Shown piece by piece: positions 12,746 through 12,978 of a stretch of DNA of 12,978 bases (within the stretch, counting starts at the first letter, position 1; every line of letters begins with the position of its first letter). The notes beneath the pieces were generated by a model. That model did no database searches and had not been told where the DNA came from. It saw only the letters and a list, made by a program, of their open reading frames with translations. Origin of the DNA: an uncultured Rhodospirillaceae bacterium (GTDB lineage Bacteria; Pseudomonadota; Alphaproteobacteria; RF32; CAG-239); assembly GCA_900313355.1 (NCBI GenBank), contig OMQZ01000107.1:1-12978 (forward strand), in the 5' to 3' direction. Both the position numbers and the translations under genes were made by a program.

Positions 12746-12978
12746 ATGTCTTTTGATTTAATGTTTCATAAAGCCGGTGAGCTCTATTTGAACGGTGCCT
12801 ACAGGCAGGCCGAGCAAATCTATCGTCAGATTTTGGCCTTTGCTCCCGAAAACGCCGATGTCTTAAATATGTTAGGACTTGTGGCAAGTGCTCAAAACGA
12901 ACACGAAGAGGCTGTAAGTTACTTTTACGCAGCCTTAAAAAATGCCCCGAACCCCTTGCCTGTTTATTTTAATCTTGC
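12746..12978 (+). CDS. TPR-repeat protein, N-terminal fragment
   Basis: An open frame of 77 codons runs off the right edge. Seen: it starts MSFDLMFHKAGELYLNG and contains at least two tetratricopeptide repeats, one with GAYRQAEQIYRQILAFAPEN (spacing of G/Y, A, I and P typical of the motif) and one with LGLVASAQNEHEEAVSYF followed by ALKNAPNP. TPR modules stack helices to bind partner proteins. No signal peptide is present, so it is likely cytoplasmic. AGAGG lies about 5 nt before the ATG. In alphaproteobacteria such repeats often precede a methyltransferase or glycosyltransferase domain, but the rest of the gene is outside the window, so no function is assigned. Confidence 0.85.
   Translation, partial: MSFDLMFHKAGELYLNGAYRQAEQIYRQILAFAPENADVLNMLGLVASAQNEHEEAVSYFYAALKNAPNPLPVYFNL

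Overview
The window looks like ordinary chromosome from an AT-rich alphaproteobacterium that is probably anaerobic. The lineage call rests on GcrA, a cell-cycle regulator essentially restricted to Alphaproteobacteria, and on the rpoZ to (p)ppGpp synthetase gene order with a typical alphaproteobacterial omega N-terminus. The anaerobic inference rests on HydE, a maturase of [FeFe]-hydrogenase. Such combinations occur in uncultured gut-type alphaproteobacteria, but the exact lineage cannot be read from this sequence. I see no tRNA, rRNA, transposon, prophage or CRISPR array.

Layout. 1-2022 is a leftward block: a cut-off (p)ppGpp synthetase/hydrolase gene, a hairpin terminator, rpoZ with an unusually long acidic tail and a good promoter, and an unrecognised exported protein. 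2161-2996 is a rightward pair, gcrA and a MutT-like Nudix gene, joined by a TAATG overlap. 2962-4623 is a leftward pair, hydE and an unrecognised 203-residue protein with a good upstream promoter; hydE overlaps the Nudix gene tail to tail. 4763-5545 is a rightward TauE/SafE-type permease. A bidirectional terminator separates it from a leftward fabI-glycosyltransferase pair, also joined by TAATG. 7444-9618 is a rightward Aas-type fused acyltransferase/acyl-ACP synthetase with a TTG start and an 11-bp inverted repeat over its promoter and ribosome site. After a second bidirectional terminator come a leftward 61-residue membrane protein and a long glycogen-synthase-like gene. The window ends with rightward grpE and the start of a TPR protein gene.

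Themes. Envelope lipid work is represented by FabI (fatty acid elongation), Aas (lysophospholipid re-acylation) and a WaaE/KdtX-like glycosyltransferase (probable LPS core). Global control is represented by omega, the Rel/Spo enzyme and GcrA. The most checkable regulatory signals are the rpoZ-spoT terminator, a GANTC site inside the rpoZ promoter, the inverted repeat at aas and the dyad at the grpE promoter. I found no convincing new multi-gene system. The least explained genes are the 203-residue partner of hydE and the 410-residue exported protein.
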